Of a stretch of DNA of 64,000 nucleotides, positions 26,601 through 39,174 are shown piece by piece. The stretch is from Tetranychus cinnabarinus (taxonomy: Eukaryota; Arthropoda; Arachnida; Trombidiformes; Tetranychidae): positions 3,099,501-3,163,500 of the forward strand of contig WHVY01000008.1 in NCBI GenBank assembly GCA_022266195.1. The letters run 5' to 3'. The notes under the pieces are model-generated. The model was given only the letters and a program-made list of their open reading frames with translations. It was not told where the DNA came from and did not search any database. The stretch's first letter is position 1; each line of letters opens with the position of its first letter. The position numbers and the translations under genes are program-made.

Positions 26601-29600
26601 GCAATTTACTCACAAGCTGATTAAACGATTAATCTTATTTTGAACATTAGACGTAAAAAAAGAGGCAACATCAATTGACGTTAAATTTAACTGGAAAACA
26701 ATATCAAGTAAATCAATAGACGCGACAAATTGAACCTTAAACTTAAACAATAACTACTTATTATTGAAACCAATTCAATTAGCAATTTATAAATTCAATG
26801 TGAATCAACACAGAAACCCACAGACATACACATTTAACCAGATAAGGTTAATCAAGTGATTAGTGATAATGAGTACAATTTATAATTAAAGTTGATTGGT
26901 GAGAAAATAGGTTTTAATTGTGACAAAAAAACCAAAAACCTAAATCTGGTTACAATGGTTCATTTTCATTTCAGTAGCTTTAATAGGTAAAACATTGAAA
27001 GGTAATCAGGTTGACCTTGCCCTTGATCCAGATTAATTGTGATTCAATAAAGTGTTGATCAATTGATCAACAATAAGGATTAAAATTAATCTGTACAGAA
27101 TTAATTGTGAAAAAAAGTGAAAATCTGTTTCAAAAAAAAGGCTGGTAAGTCTGGTTGAGGTTGAGCGAGAGCAATCATTTGGGTACTTTTGGGTTACTCT
27201 TATTGTAATAACCTGCAATAATTGAGCTGATAGTTTTAAGATATCATTAAGGTTTGATAAGTAAACCTATCAAAGGTCAACATATGATTGGGATCAAGTT
27301 GATTATAATTGTCATGATGAAGATGAAAAACAGAAAAAAAGAAAGAGAAATGTTGAAGAGAAAATTTAATCTCTTTTGGGTTTCTTTCTCCATTTGGTAT
27401 TTCATATTATGCACTTGAGATAATCACATGAGCCTTGTAATAATTGTTATAATTTTTGCGTTCAATTTTCGGAGGTAAATTACAAGCTATTAGAGCACTC
27501 ATATGATGATAATTCAATGATAATGGGCGATTGAAATTCCATAAAATAACAACAATTATCAATTGAAACTGTTTACATGTTTACTTATGTATTACCAAAG
27601 TACATTAAACCTTAAAATATGTCGTCTTCCAAGTTTCTATTAATATTACAATCAAGGCAAGATCAGTGCAGCAACAAAATAAGGTTACATGTTAATTGTT
27701 GACAATTCATGGATAAATGGTTGGAAATGTCAGTTAAATTGTAAAATATTTCAATCTCGATTCCTTTTCTTTACCCAGATGATAAACAATCAGGTTAACC
27801 TGACGAAGGTTAAACATATATATTTAAGATCAATGGGAAAAAAAGGAAACTGGAATCAGGACAAAATGGAATCAACGGTAGACCGAAAGATTAACAGATT
27901 GTTCAGACTGAAAAAAATGATTAATGGTTTCTTCCACTGAACCCCAAGAAGATGCCTTGATTTATGGCAAGTGCATTAGTTTCGTCTTGTTATTATTTGT
28001 GTTAAAATGCATTGACTGTTCCAGGTAAACCAACATTTGCACCAACCAACCTAAAAAAGGAAATAAGAAGAGAGAGAAAAAAGTTAGTTTAATTGTTACT
28101 AAATTATAAATATCATCTCTTTTAATACCATCAATGGTAATACAGTTAGAGTTGATAAAAAAAATTAAGTTATTATTGTAATTATTGAGAGACTTTCACT
28201 GGAATTGTATTGTTAATAGTTAGTCACCTTTCATGAAACTTGAATTATCATTAGTTGATCAACTTTCTCCCTCTCATGTGAGTTTTTACAGCTTATGCAG
28301 TTTGGATTGTAGATTAACAATTAAAGGTTACTAATATGAATTAACATTCAATTGATAATGATCAATCCTTCTTTACAGGTTAATAAAACATCATCAGTGG
28401 CGTTCCAAGTTTTTCCCAATGATTAAGGACAATTGAATTGCTGGTGGAAAAAAAAGTTAGAAAAAAAAATTAGATTAATCAAGGCTAAATGTGTATTTGC
28501 ATATTTAGTGGCACAAGTCTAATTGTAACTGTCAATCTTTACCATTATTATTTATCATCAGCCATAATTATCATCAATCCAGGATCAATCTTCAGGGTTT
28601 CCATTCATTGAGCTTGGTTCCGGTTAGCAATGCTGGGGCACAATCAGGTACATTGGTGACAAGGGAAAAAAATGGAGATACAATTAAAAATGAAGGAGAA
28701 ACATTGTTAGTAAATTTGTTTCTTTCAATCTATTATCATGTGATGATTTGATTTCTGATTAACACGGGGGAAAAACAATGTAGTATTAGTGTGTTGAGGT
28801 TTTTGTTGTTAAGTGACAACTTGATGAGTTTATAATAGAGATGGTAATAATAATGATGATGATGATATTGTTTAGTAGTTACATTGTTTAAAGTATGAAA
28901 GGGATAAAAGAGTTGAAAGTAAACAAAAAAAGAACGGTAAATTTGGGTTTAGTTACATTTTAAATAACTATTTGGGATGATTTTTGATTGAACCAAATGC
29001 AAGCAATAAAAGATATTTTCATTTCATTTTTGATACAATCTATTGAATTGTATTTTTATATCAATGCAATTTATTTGTTTTCCCTCACAAAATGACTTTA
29101 AATTATACCTAATTTGTTTTTCACTTTCACTCGATTGTTGTTTTCTTGGTTTAATGTTGTGTTGTTGTTGTTTTTGCTGGTATCGGTTAAAGGTAAACAA
29201 TGTTGAGTGTGAGAATGTGTCAATTGAGTGCTAATAAAGGTAGTAATAGTCAACAATTAGAGCAACAACAATGAATGGCAAGTTGCTCAATCAAAGAAAT
29301 GAAAACAATAAAGGTTAATTTGCAAGCGATGATAAGCTAATATTGATTTGATTTAACGAGAAGCACAAACAGGTTTGATCAATTTTATAATTTAGTCTCA
29401 GTCGAGTTGAATTTGCTTGAAATTTAAAGGTTAAATTTGAGACTTTAGACAAAACAAAAATGAGCAAAAGTTCCTAAAGATTTATCCTAACAGGGACAGA
29501 AATTGAGATGTCCTGGTAATCATGATAAGCTCAAGATGATTCAAAATATTGCCCTTCTCGGTATCTTTATTGTGTTTAGCCATTTCTTGGTATTTAACTT

Positions 29601-32032
29601 GCACTTGGTACAATCAATACAAATGATTGTTATTAGGTTGTAAAGTACCTGGTAATGATGAATGGTGGTAAAGGTTTGATATTGGTTGACGTTTTGTTTT
29701 TGATGAACAGGTTTCCAGTGAAAAAAGCATCCAATTTTGGGCAACATTGATAGATTATTGTGATTGGGAAATTTGCGTATTTCTGTTACATGCATATTCA
29801 TGTAATGTATCTTGTCGCTCATTGAAAATGTTTAGTTCCTTTTAATTGACATTTTATGTTGATATGCATAAACACGTTTCAATCTCTTGGATCTTCCCTT
29901 TCCTTTTTCCCCATCTGTTCAATCTGTAAATGAATTTATTATTGGATAGGCTTTGTAACAGTTGAGTGGGTGTGAGAGTTAACAGTTATGAGATGACGTT
30001 TCTTAACCACTATTTGCTCCAGTTGCTTCTGTTCATGTCAATTGTTATGAAAGAAAGAGAAGAAAGAAAAAAAGAGAAGACGAATTAAAACGTTAGATCA
30101 AACTGACACAGTTTCAAGTTTTGACTCTTTTCTTTAACATTTTGCTTTTTCTCTGAACGAACGATTTTCTTTTTTTTCTCTCTCTCTTCATGATCCTAAC
30201 AAAGATTATCACGCAAACACACTAACACATAAATACACAAAAAGCTCAAATTAACTGGAATAATAGGTTCGATTGATCAAATTTTAACTATCTTTTGCAT
30301 TTCAATGTTGACAGAAGCATTTGATGAAAGTGTCAACGATAAAAACAGATTTAATGTGTGTTTCTTGCGTGTGTTTATCCATGTGTTTGTGTGTGTCAAA
30401 GAGAGAAAAAAAAGAGAATGAAAATTAATGTATTAATAAAATTAACGTCAATCGAGACGCTTTTACGACATTTGGAAAACAATCGCTTACGTCTTTAGGA
30501 TTTTACGTTTAATCAATCTTTCTATTCAACTTTTTTGTCTCCAATATTTCCACGAATTGTAGTCTCATTTTTCCTCTTCTTCCAACCATTATTGGCTCTG
30601 TTGCTTTACTTTCAGAAATAATCAGCTTTTCCTTTCCCTCTTTAATCAAGTGACCTCGTCCAACCACCGTTTTGGCCTAATCACAGAGCTGATTGAGGCT
30701 AATGTAGGAAATATGCGTCTAAAGATAATGGAATAATCATTTTTATTGCTCCTTTTTTTCCCCTCGTTTGGTATTTTGTCTGCATATTGGCATTTTACTG
30801 GTGTTGGCATTCAATGCTGCAAGAATAAGACCAAAAAATTGTAATTGTATTAGCAATAAATTAAGATAATAGTATAATAAGTAACGTGTAATAACAATGT
30901 CGTAAGTGAGCGTATTTTGTGGGTGAGTTCGAGATAATCAAAGCTTTCAACTTGCATCAGAATAAAAAAACACTAACCTCGTATATCATTTTCACCTTCG
31001 TTTTCTGGTGTCCTTAATAATTGGGTGACCTTCATTGATTACTAATCCATTCTCATTGTCAAATTTTTCATTGACTTAAGCAAAATGCTTTGCTTCATCT
31101 TTTGCTTTCTTTAATGAATATCGTTTGTTTCCAATTTCCTTTCATCCTCCTTTATTCACGCTTTTTAAATTTTCTGGATTTCTCTTTTCCTTTCTTTTCC
31201 ATCTCTCAAATTCCGATAGGAAATCGTAAAATTTGAAACGTTGATCAAAAGTAAAGATGAGAGGAAAACAGTTCTCGCTTGTGTGTGTGGTTGTATGTAC
31301 ATTTTATGTGTGTGTAGATATTTTGTTTATTTGTCAATTTTCAACATTTCTCTGTTCGATTGTAAGCTTGGTTGTTGGTAGATTGCCAAGCAGCCTCCTC
31401 TGGTTGTAAGATGATGAGAAACTAGAGAGAGAGGGGAAAAGAAAGGAAAAAAGTAAGAGAAGAGAAAAATAAAAATCAATTGAGGCACCTCAACAATCTC
31501 AAGTCTTCCTCACAGCTCTCCTAGGTTGATGGTGTTTAAAGTACAAACCTGGTGTAAATAATCACAAATCTAGGACAGTATATCACTTAAATATTTTGCT
31601 ATCGTGAAAAAATGCAGGCAGAATGACACCAAACACAGAAGAAAAGAGCAAATTTTGCGCTTGAACCGTGAATCAAATTTTACCAGATTAGAATAACATT
31701 GGAAAAGATAAAGTTGGTCTTGGGTAAATAATATGTAGCAATAATAATCATCATAATAATGGTAATAAGCAAAACAGGTTGTTTAACAAAAATTGTATTG
31801 GGATCCTTTTTTGGCTGTATATGGTTAAGTAGATTCTTTTTTTCCATTTTTACTTCATTACTTCCTTCCTTATCCTATTCACTCGTGATTGTTGATCATC
31901 ATATTTACGTTGGATTGCCATTTATTTGCGGTTAAAATTAATAAATTATAATTTCCATTTAGGTTAACTTTCCTTATTTACAGTTTTTTTCTCATGGCTT
32001 TTCCATATCCAACAGCAAATCTTACCAGTAAA
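23666..32032. other. 8.4-kb stretch without a supported gene
   Basis: The first part should hold the PIM promoter and leader. On the minus strand an ATG-bearing frame in another register runs through the kinase start (to 23611), so long leaders would carry overlapping upstream ORFs. The remaining frames up to about 93 codons are of low complexity and have no recognisable domain or splice chain. A tandem duplication of about 10 bases occurs near 24460-24480. GT-rich microsatellites lie near 30355-30400 and 31280-31315. I see no tRNA or rRNA gene. Confidence 0.5.
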
Positions 32033-33072
32033 TCAATCGTCACTTGTATCTAGAAAATAACGGGAAAGAACAACGGTACTTTCACTGGTATCACTGGTAT
32101 CATTGTGAGAGCCAATTGGTTGATCAGTGTCACTTTCATGGTCACTCACGTCCTGAAAGAGATTAAAAAAATAGATTTAATAAATTGAAAATTTGTTTGA
32201 TTGAAACTAAACTTTTCTGGTTAACATGCTATTTTGCTTGGAGCAAGCAGCGCCATCTCTGGATATAAAACTGTTACTGTTATTTCCCATTTTTGGAGGG
32301 AAAATAACTTTCGACTTATCCAATTGATTAAACTCATCTGCTTTAATTGAATCTAGTAATTGTTTCAGTGCAAGATAGAACGGCATCTTGGCCTGAGCTG
32401 TTGGATAAGCTGAGGATCGAGGGGACGAGGATGGCATAACAAAAACAAGTGTCTGGTCCAGTGTTTCACTTTGTAATCCAAGAGGAAAATTTTTGGTTCC
32501 AGAGAAAACTTCATAAATTCCTGGTTGAGAATTACAAGAAACGGTTTACTCAAAGATGTGATAATCGTCATAAAATGGTGGGCAGTCAAGTTGACCAAAT
32601 ACCAGCTTAAAATGGACAAACAAATCATTCAATCATGTATCTTTGTTTACATACCTATGCCGTTAAAAACAGCAACCTTTGGTTTATAGAGAGCCAGCTT
32701 ACGACGCAACATAATTGCTCCTTCTTTGATCTCGTTTTTACTTAAATCAGCTGATCCTCTTGTTGTCCTTTCAACAATATTTGTGAAACCAATGCCATAT
32801 TCAATTAGCCTGTCATCATCTTGATATGTTGCCTTAAAATTAATTATACCTGAGGCGTGTAAACATTTCCAAAAATGGTTACCATGACCAGCATAGTGAT
32901 GTCCATGGTATGCTGATGATAATCCTGGATTAATACCAATTATAACACAATCAAGTCCTGGTTTTAGGGAATCTTTTAACCGTCTTTCCAAAAGTATACT
33001 TTCATCGACATCAAATCTCGCTCGTTTGGACGGATTTCCAGCAGACGTGGAGGAGTAGGAAGGACCAGCCAT
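32033..33072 (-). CDS. Tdg: G/T-mismatch thymine-DNA glycosylase
   Basis: TDG removes thymine or uracil opposite guanine, and oxidised 5-methylcytosine derivatives in vertebrates, in base-excision repair in the nucleus. Exon 1 is 33072-32655 and exon 2 starts at 32520. The catalytic motif GINPGL carries Asn48, the residue that activates water in TDG, followed by the GHHYAGHGNHFWKCL region, GIGFTN with ERTT, VAVFNG, and the MPSSSPR loop at 168-174 that inserts into DNA. These match vertebrate TDG closely. The ORF in exon 2 reaches a stop at 32207, giving 243 residues. A better-looking end uses a donor after Lys242 (exon 2 to 32213) and a third exon 32152-32033, phase 0, giving 281 residues with an acidic Ser/Thr-rich tail. 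The donor (GTTTAG) is weak, so both ends are possible. The N-terminus is much shorter than in human TDG (410 residues). The start is the ATG at 33072. Confidence 0.9.
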
Positions 33073-36000
33073 TGTTTTGTTTTCCCTATTTGCAACTGGT
33101 CGTCTTTGCTGTTTACAGGCTTTTAAGGTCAATGGTCTCTCGTAAATACTTTATTATGATAATACACTTTAATCTGTCAATTATAGTCAATATAATAACC
33201 ATCAGTTCTTTTCTTCTTCAAGATTTGGCATTGGTGTTGATTGGACTTGTACACAAGGAATACAGGAAAACCAAAGGAGAAACAGTAAACAGTAAACAAG
33301 TGAGTTAACTTGATTTTTAATCTAGTAACTTCTAGTGGCTAGTTTGAGGGGGGTCTTGTCTAATCCAGTCCAGAAGAAGCAGGACCTGTCAAAGAGAGGA
33401 AAGATTAACCAATGCATATTGCTTTAAATAATCATGAAATTTCCCCCGAAAAATGTTGTCATTGCTTGATATCATGTTGACATTATTTTTTCTTACAGTT
33501 ATCATGTTAGCTCTTCAGTTGTTCCTTTTATTTTTACATCTATTCTTATTTTCATCGCCAAACAGGCGACATGGAAAGAGTTTATGCAATCTGACCTTCA
33601 TCATTGTTGAATTTTTACACTCTCTCTGTCTATCATTGTCTATGATTACTTAGTCGACTTATTTTTATTTAATTGTTCATTCTTGTGACATTCGCATGTA
33701 GGGCGCAATATCAGCTGATGCTTTTTTTATATCAACTTTTTTTTTATTGAGAGCAAGTTAAGATGAGTTGAGCAAATAAAATTGTAAAGGTAGACAGAAT
33801 AAAGAAAAATAAACGATGAAAAGATTGAAATGTCAGTCTGAGCAGGTTATTAATGTGTTTTGTTTCCCTGTTTAAGCAAATTATTCAAATTCTCTTCTGT
33901 CCTACTTGAACTTTATTTCTACTTTCACAGAATTGCTTTTATAAAGCACAAAAGATGAAGTAAATAAGAGAAATTAAAATATTCTGAGTTTTTATTCTCA
34001 ATTTTTTTCTTCATTCTTTTGCTGTTCATCACATAATACAGTTACCATATGAGTATAAATTGCTCTTGATGAAGTTTCGTCTTTTTTTGCTAATTTATCA
34101 CTTTTTTTGCTCTTTTCACTTTTTATTTAACTGTATATCCTTTTCATAACTTGATATCATCAAGCAAAACCATCATTAAATCCAATTAATTATCTCTGAG
34201 TTTACTTTATTAGGACCTAACTGTGTGATTATTATTGCAATAGACTCAGTGAGCAAGATTTAATTGTTAAGCTGACAATTAAAGTAACTGTACTTGAAAA
34301 CGCGCTGTCTATCTGTGTAATTGGATGGTTAACTAATTCAGATAAAGCTATAACTGGGTGCAATATGCAATCTAAATGTTTATTGTTTAATTTGCTTACT
34401 AGACGATCAAAGGTTCCCTTAACATTTAGTATGAAGAAAAAGTAACTTTTATTTCACAAGCTTAAGACAGAGAGGAAAATTGAGACTGATTGAAGATTGA
34501 AGCAAAATAATTTTTCCCTTCAAATCGATGTAAACAAAATTCCTAAAAATTTTGAGTGATTTTTCAATTTTTGCTTTTCTTTTCTATCCTCGTTTAGATG
34601 TTATGGATTCAAGTGAAAACGAAGGTGATGATGACCTGATTGCTGGAATGAGATAAACAACATTTTGAAGGCAAAGAAAAAGATGGAACAAGCAAAGCTT
34701 TTCTGGTGACAGATATTGAAGAGGAAAATAAAGCGGAGGCAAAAAAGCAATGGATGACGATGATGATCTCCTTGTACTTCCGGGAAGAGAGAAAGGTTGC
34801 TTCAGAGGGGAGACTCTTGTTTTCTCCTGTTTTTACCCACTTCGGCAGGAACCAAATTAGGCCTTGTAGAGCGACACAACAAAAGTGTCAATGGAAACTT
34901 AATGATTAATGTTTAGTTGTGCAATACAAAATGAATTTGTGGATTAGTAAAGAGAAAGACAGAGAAAAGACAGAAAGACTAACAAGATGTGGATCCCATT
35001 TCATCATCCTTATTATTCTCATCATTTCCATGTATTTGCCTCTATCAACAACATCATTATCACATTGTATTTGGTTAGCTTTGTTTCATTGTATGAAACT
35101 TGTCTAATGGTTTTTTCATTGTGAACAAAATCTCCCTGCTATTGTAAATCTAAACCTAAAACCTAAAACCCAGACCCAGACCCACCAGCATGAAATGTAA
35201 AGGAAGATGAAGAAAACCCAAGAATCATTAGTTGAGTTCAGAAAAAAATGAACAAAAAATGTAATCTAAAGCATGAATATTAATATTATCATGTAACGTT
35301 TTTTGATCACTTACAAATGTTAGTAAATGGTTCTTGTTTGTCTTCATCTTTTCTCTTGGTTGGTTTTAATTTTATTAATTAATTTAATTTTCGCCGTTTT
35401 CCTCACGCGCTCCTCTAACCCATCTTAATCATCATCATGTAATCATCTCTTCTCTCGTTAACCGTTTCCTTCTTTCATCATCATCATTTCTTGTTCATCT
35501 GTTTTTGGTAAATGCGTTTTACGACATAATTTACTCTTCATCCATAAAGAACTTTTATATTCAAGATAATCAACATTCCAAAAGGAAAAATTTTCTTTCG
35601 CTTTCCTACCATTCCAATAAAACGCATTTCTCAAAGCATTCATTTTATTATTGTCTCAATTGAATCTTCCTTCTTCTCCTTCAGAATGATATACATCTTC
35701 ATCTTTCCTGATCAACATCAGACTCTCACTCAATGTCCCAAGACCTTTTAACCTTACCAAAGTCTATCTTCAGCTAATTTCATCTAGGTCTAGGTATATG
35801 TCATTAAGGATAACACTTGCACTTGCTTCCTTCAATTACTGATGGTGATGATAATGATGATAATGATACTTTTCTTCTTCTTAAAACATATTTCCTTTAA
35901 TACATTTACTTCTGGTAAATCTCATTCCACAAACTTCTCATGGTTAATTCATCAAAATGTTTTCTGATTACATCAACAAAACATTTTTCATCTTTTTGAT

Positions 36001-36394
36001 TGCTAAATTAATTAGCGTTCAACTTTGAAATACCTTTTTTAGCCCTCTGTCTTTATTTAGTTACAATTTCATCAAATATCATTGTTCAATATTTACAGAA
36101 AGGTCAAATCCATTGTTCAATTAAATGTAAGCACAAGATTCACAAAGAAATGACCAACTTTTAATATTTGACTTTTGAAAAGTCAACATTTAGTCTACAA
36201 ATCAACCCAAAGTTAAAGAGCGAGCAAACTAAGGAAAGCGTTTACCAGTTCGTAAAAACATCAAATCATTTCTCTCAATTTTTCGGGTTAAAGGCTCAAC
36301 AATACTATCGAGTTGATTTAAAATAAAGATTCTCTAAATTTTTTTTGACTGAACGAGTTTTGTTGATTATTATTTCTTGGTGTCAGTATAATTT
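33073..36394. other. 3.3-kb stretch without a supported gene
   Basis: This holds the TDG promoter side and AT-rich DNA. Short frames at 33453-33653 and 34706-34909 show no domain. Around 34600-34760 two acidic patches occur in different frames with stops between them (a 16-codon ORF from an ATG near 34602, and an Asp-rich frame near 34750), which could be a relic or chance. A degenerate CCTAAA/CCCAGA repeat of about 35 bases lies at 35150-35186. Confidence 0.45.
35150..35186. repeat. Short degenerate tandem repeat (CCTAAA then CCCAGA units)
   Basis: Three CTAAAC-like units pass into two CCCAGA units. The first part slightly recalls the arthropod telomere unit CCTAA with an added A, but it is too short and degenerate to call an interstitial telomere. 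Confidence 0.5.
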
Positions 36395-36652
36395 TCAAAA
36401 GTAACTGGTAAAGGTTAGAACTGGCTGTAAACTAACTTCAGACATGAATAGTTCCATCTTTACGAGCAGATCGTATGACAAATTTACGAATAACTTTGAT
36501 CGAATTTTGATTTCCATCAATGAATAACCCCATTCAATACAGATTTGTGGCCCGTAACCATAAGATATCACATTTTCAGGACTCCATCTATCAGGATCAT
36601 ATTCATCTGGATTATTCTGCTGAAAAACCCAATCAAATGGCATTGTTTCCAA
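36395..36652 (-). pseudogene. Cytochrome P450 3' exon fragment, decayed
   Basis: The minus strand carries a copy of the last-exon region of the P450 gene that lies 6 kb away on the plus strand. The stretch from NPDEYDPDRW to PEN is nearly identical to residues 416-429 of that gene. The following 11 or so residues before the haem loop are missing, and the loop reads GYGPQICIEW where the intact gene has GYGPRICIGW, so the conserved Arg and Gly are lost. After the MEIKI stretch the similarity shifts frame (an IRKF-like segment continues in another register and then meets a stop). Upstream exons are not found nearby. It is a non-functional fragment of a recent paralogue. Confidence 0.88.
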
Positions 36653-39174
36653 AACTGATTTAACTTATTTACATGGCCATTTTCAAACTTATTTAATTTG
36701 ATATTAATAGCTGAATGTATAATTTCTGAATACGTATCAATTAAAACATCTTACCTTAAATACGTTTAGACTTATTATTATTAGATACAATATGAGAATA
36801 CTTGAAAGAATACGAAAATCAAATAATTCTTAATAAGTTGAAACTTAGATTTCAGAAACTTAGCTTTTTTCCATTATGGAGACAAATTTTTTCACGAAAC
36901 TTGTTTTACTGATGTATCTTTTGATGACCAACCAGAGAATGGTCTTATTCGGAGAAAAAAATTTTGTTTCTGTATAACAAATAAGTTCGATTTTTAGTTA
37001 AACCGAATACATTCTATGACCGCAAGAGTTAGAGAGCTGAAACATATTAATTGACCTTAAAAACTATGGCTTCATTTTAATATCTTGAATTAAATACTTT
37101 GAACAATTTGACAACAGTTCTCTTGATTTTGGCTATTGGCATTAGAACTTCGAGCATTAATATTTCGAGTATGGCGTTTTATACAATTATCATTCTTTCA
37201 CACAACATTAGATTTCATTATGGGCTATAACAGTATATGACTGAATACAGAATAAAACCTGAGCAAATACATTTAATAATGAAGTGCTTCTAAACCATAA
37301 AATTTGCGTTTAGTAGCTATTCAACTTTATAAATCAAGTCTCCAATCTGACAGCATAAGTATGCTACAACTTTTTTTTTGGAGAATCTTGAATCATTTAA
37401 TATTTCAATATATTATAGCCGATAATGTGATCTAATGTTTGGCCAAGAATGATGATTGTAGATGATACCATTCCATAAATATTGAGGTTCGAAGTTTTGG
37501 GGTTGATGTCCAAAATCAGGAGAACTGTTAATGGATTAAAAAAAGTATTTAATCTATGATGAGTGCCAACAATTTTTGTACATAAATAATAAGTTTCAGC
37601 TTTCTAACCTTTACGGTCACAGGAAACGATCGATTTAACTGAAAATCGAACTTGATCTGTTTAATAGAAAAAGAGAATGTTATTTCTCAAAATAAGACCA
37701 GTTTCTAGTTGTTCATCAAAAGTTGCATCAGTTAAATAAGTTTCGTGCAAAAATCTGCTTCCATAGGGGAGCAAAAAGCGATCGAAGTTTCAACTTTGAC
37801 CTCGATTTTCTCGAAAACCGTCCATCAGATGAATTATTTAATAGCACCAATAGACGTAGTTTTTATAACTCTACAAATCTCCCAAGTCTCATTTCACAAC
37901 TCAAATGTTCGAGCTTTTGACGGTACTCTTTGCTTTTGCTTTGAAAGTTTAACCAGAAAATTGGTTTATTTACCAAGAAATGAGTTAAGATGAGTTTGTT
38001 TTGTTAAATAAGTTGTTCATCGTACATTAAAAATCCAAAAATCATGAACAAAATGCGCTGATGGAAAATTTATTTGATTGAATTGAATTATTAATTAGTA
38101 AAGAATGTAATTGGTGAAAGAAAATGATTGTATGTAATACCATCCTCGAAATATTCAGGCTAAAAGTTTCAGGGCCAAGGGCCAAAACTAAGAGTACTAT
38201 TGTTAAATTGTTAAAAGTATTTAACCCGAGGTGTGAAGCACCAAGTTTTATGGATAATTAACAAGTTCCAGCTCACTAACTCTTGTGGTCATAGAATGCG
38301 GTGCGTTCTACTAAAAATCGAACTGATCTGTTTAACAGAAAAAGTAAAATTCTATTTCTCAAGATATTTTATTTCCTGGTTGATCATCAAAAGTTATGAG
38401 TAAACATCAGTACTATAAGTTTTACGAAAAAATCTGCTTCCATGATTGTACAAATGGTGATCGAAGTTGAAACTTCGAACTCGATTTTCTTGAGAACTGT
38501 CGATCAGAGAAACTTTTAAATCTCTTAAATGAACGCAGCATTTCTATCCCTACAAACCAACAGAGTCTAAATTTGAAAGAAATAGATTTTTACCTGTTTT
38601 TGCCCATTTGTGCCCATTTGTGCATATGTGACAATTGTTAGTGTCTTTTCAGTAACAACCTTCTTTTAACCATTTCGTACATGTTTTTTAACATAAAACA
38701 GTTCATTGGCATTAGTTTCGTTCGCTAGATTCAAAATATTCAGAGTCAAATTTTTTCGCCTTATTCGTGATTCTGCTTATTTATTACTGGATAAGTTGGA
38801 CAAGAAATCCCTCAGAACAATGTTTAGAAGGTCTTGAGCAATTTTTTTCCTAATATTTCCCTGCAATTTCCCGATTGAATAGACTGTAACATAGTTTTAT
38901 CCATAGGTTATTAGCGCGGTGCCACTATACGCGTGAATATGGTGATGGGCCATTGATACAAATCATTGATTTCGAGTGATTTCGAAACATGAGTAGCAAT
39001 TATTATTGAATTTAATTACCGTTTCTCGTGACATTGCAATAAACTCAATCAAGTAAATCATAAGTTGAATATGAAAACTTCATATTTTTATTAGCTTTAT
39101 CAATCCAGAAGTTGAGTTTGTCATTTTATATTAAACAGCTCCAAATTAAATTGCATTTGTTTTCAAAATTTACA
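36653..39174. other. Interval between P450 fragment and intact P450, largely repeat
   Basis: The middle of this interval (about 36855-38650) is a repeat also found in intron 3 of the P450. ORFs of 65-82 codons at 37723-37993 lie inside that repeat and are not supported as genes. The last 500 bases hold the promoter and leader of the P450 gene, and I see no clear core promoter element. Confidence 0.6.
36855..38650. mobile_element. Copy 1 of a foldback-like repeat with long inverted arms
   Basis: Three related modules lie in a row: one in inverted orientation (about 36855-37240), then two in direct orientation (about 37370-37990 and 38010-38640). The same order occurs in intron 3 of the P450. 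Shared landmarks are a block like TCGATTTTCTCGAAAACCGT, a block like ATCGAACTTGATCTGTTTAA, and a TCTGCTTCCAT block. This copy has lost the outer part of its left arm. No transposase frame is present, so it would be a non-autonomous element or a local duplication. It ends near tandem GCCCATTTGT units at 38605-38625. Boundaries are approximate and were set by eye. Confidence 0.65.

Noticed and set aside
32207..32212. Stop at 32207 as the sure end of TDG
   Set aside because: Not accepted as certain because a phase-consistent third exon follows. Both ends are reported.
35150..35186. CCTAAA-like units as an interstitial telomere
   Set aside because: Too few units, degenerate, and not the arthropod TTAGG unit.
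37723..37993. Two ORFs of 65 and 82 codons
   Set aside because: They lie in the foldback-like repeat, and the other repeat copy does not keep the frames open.
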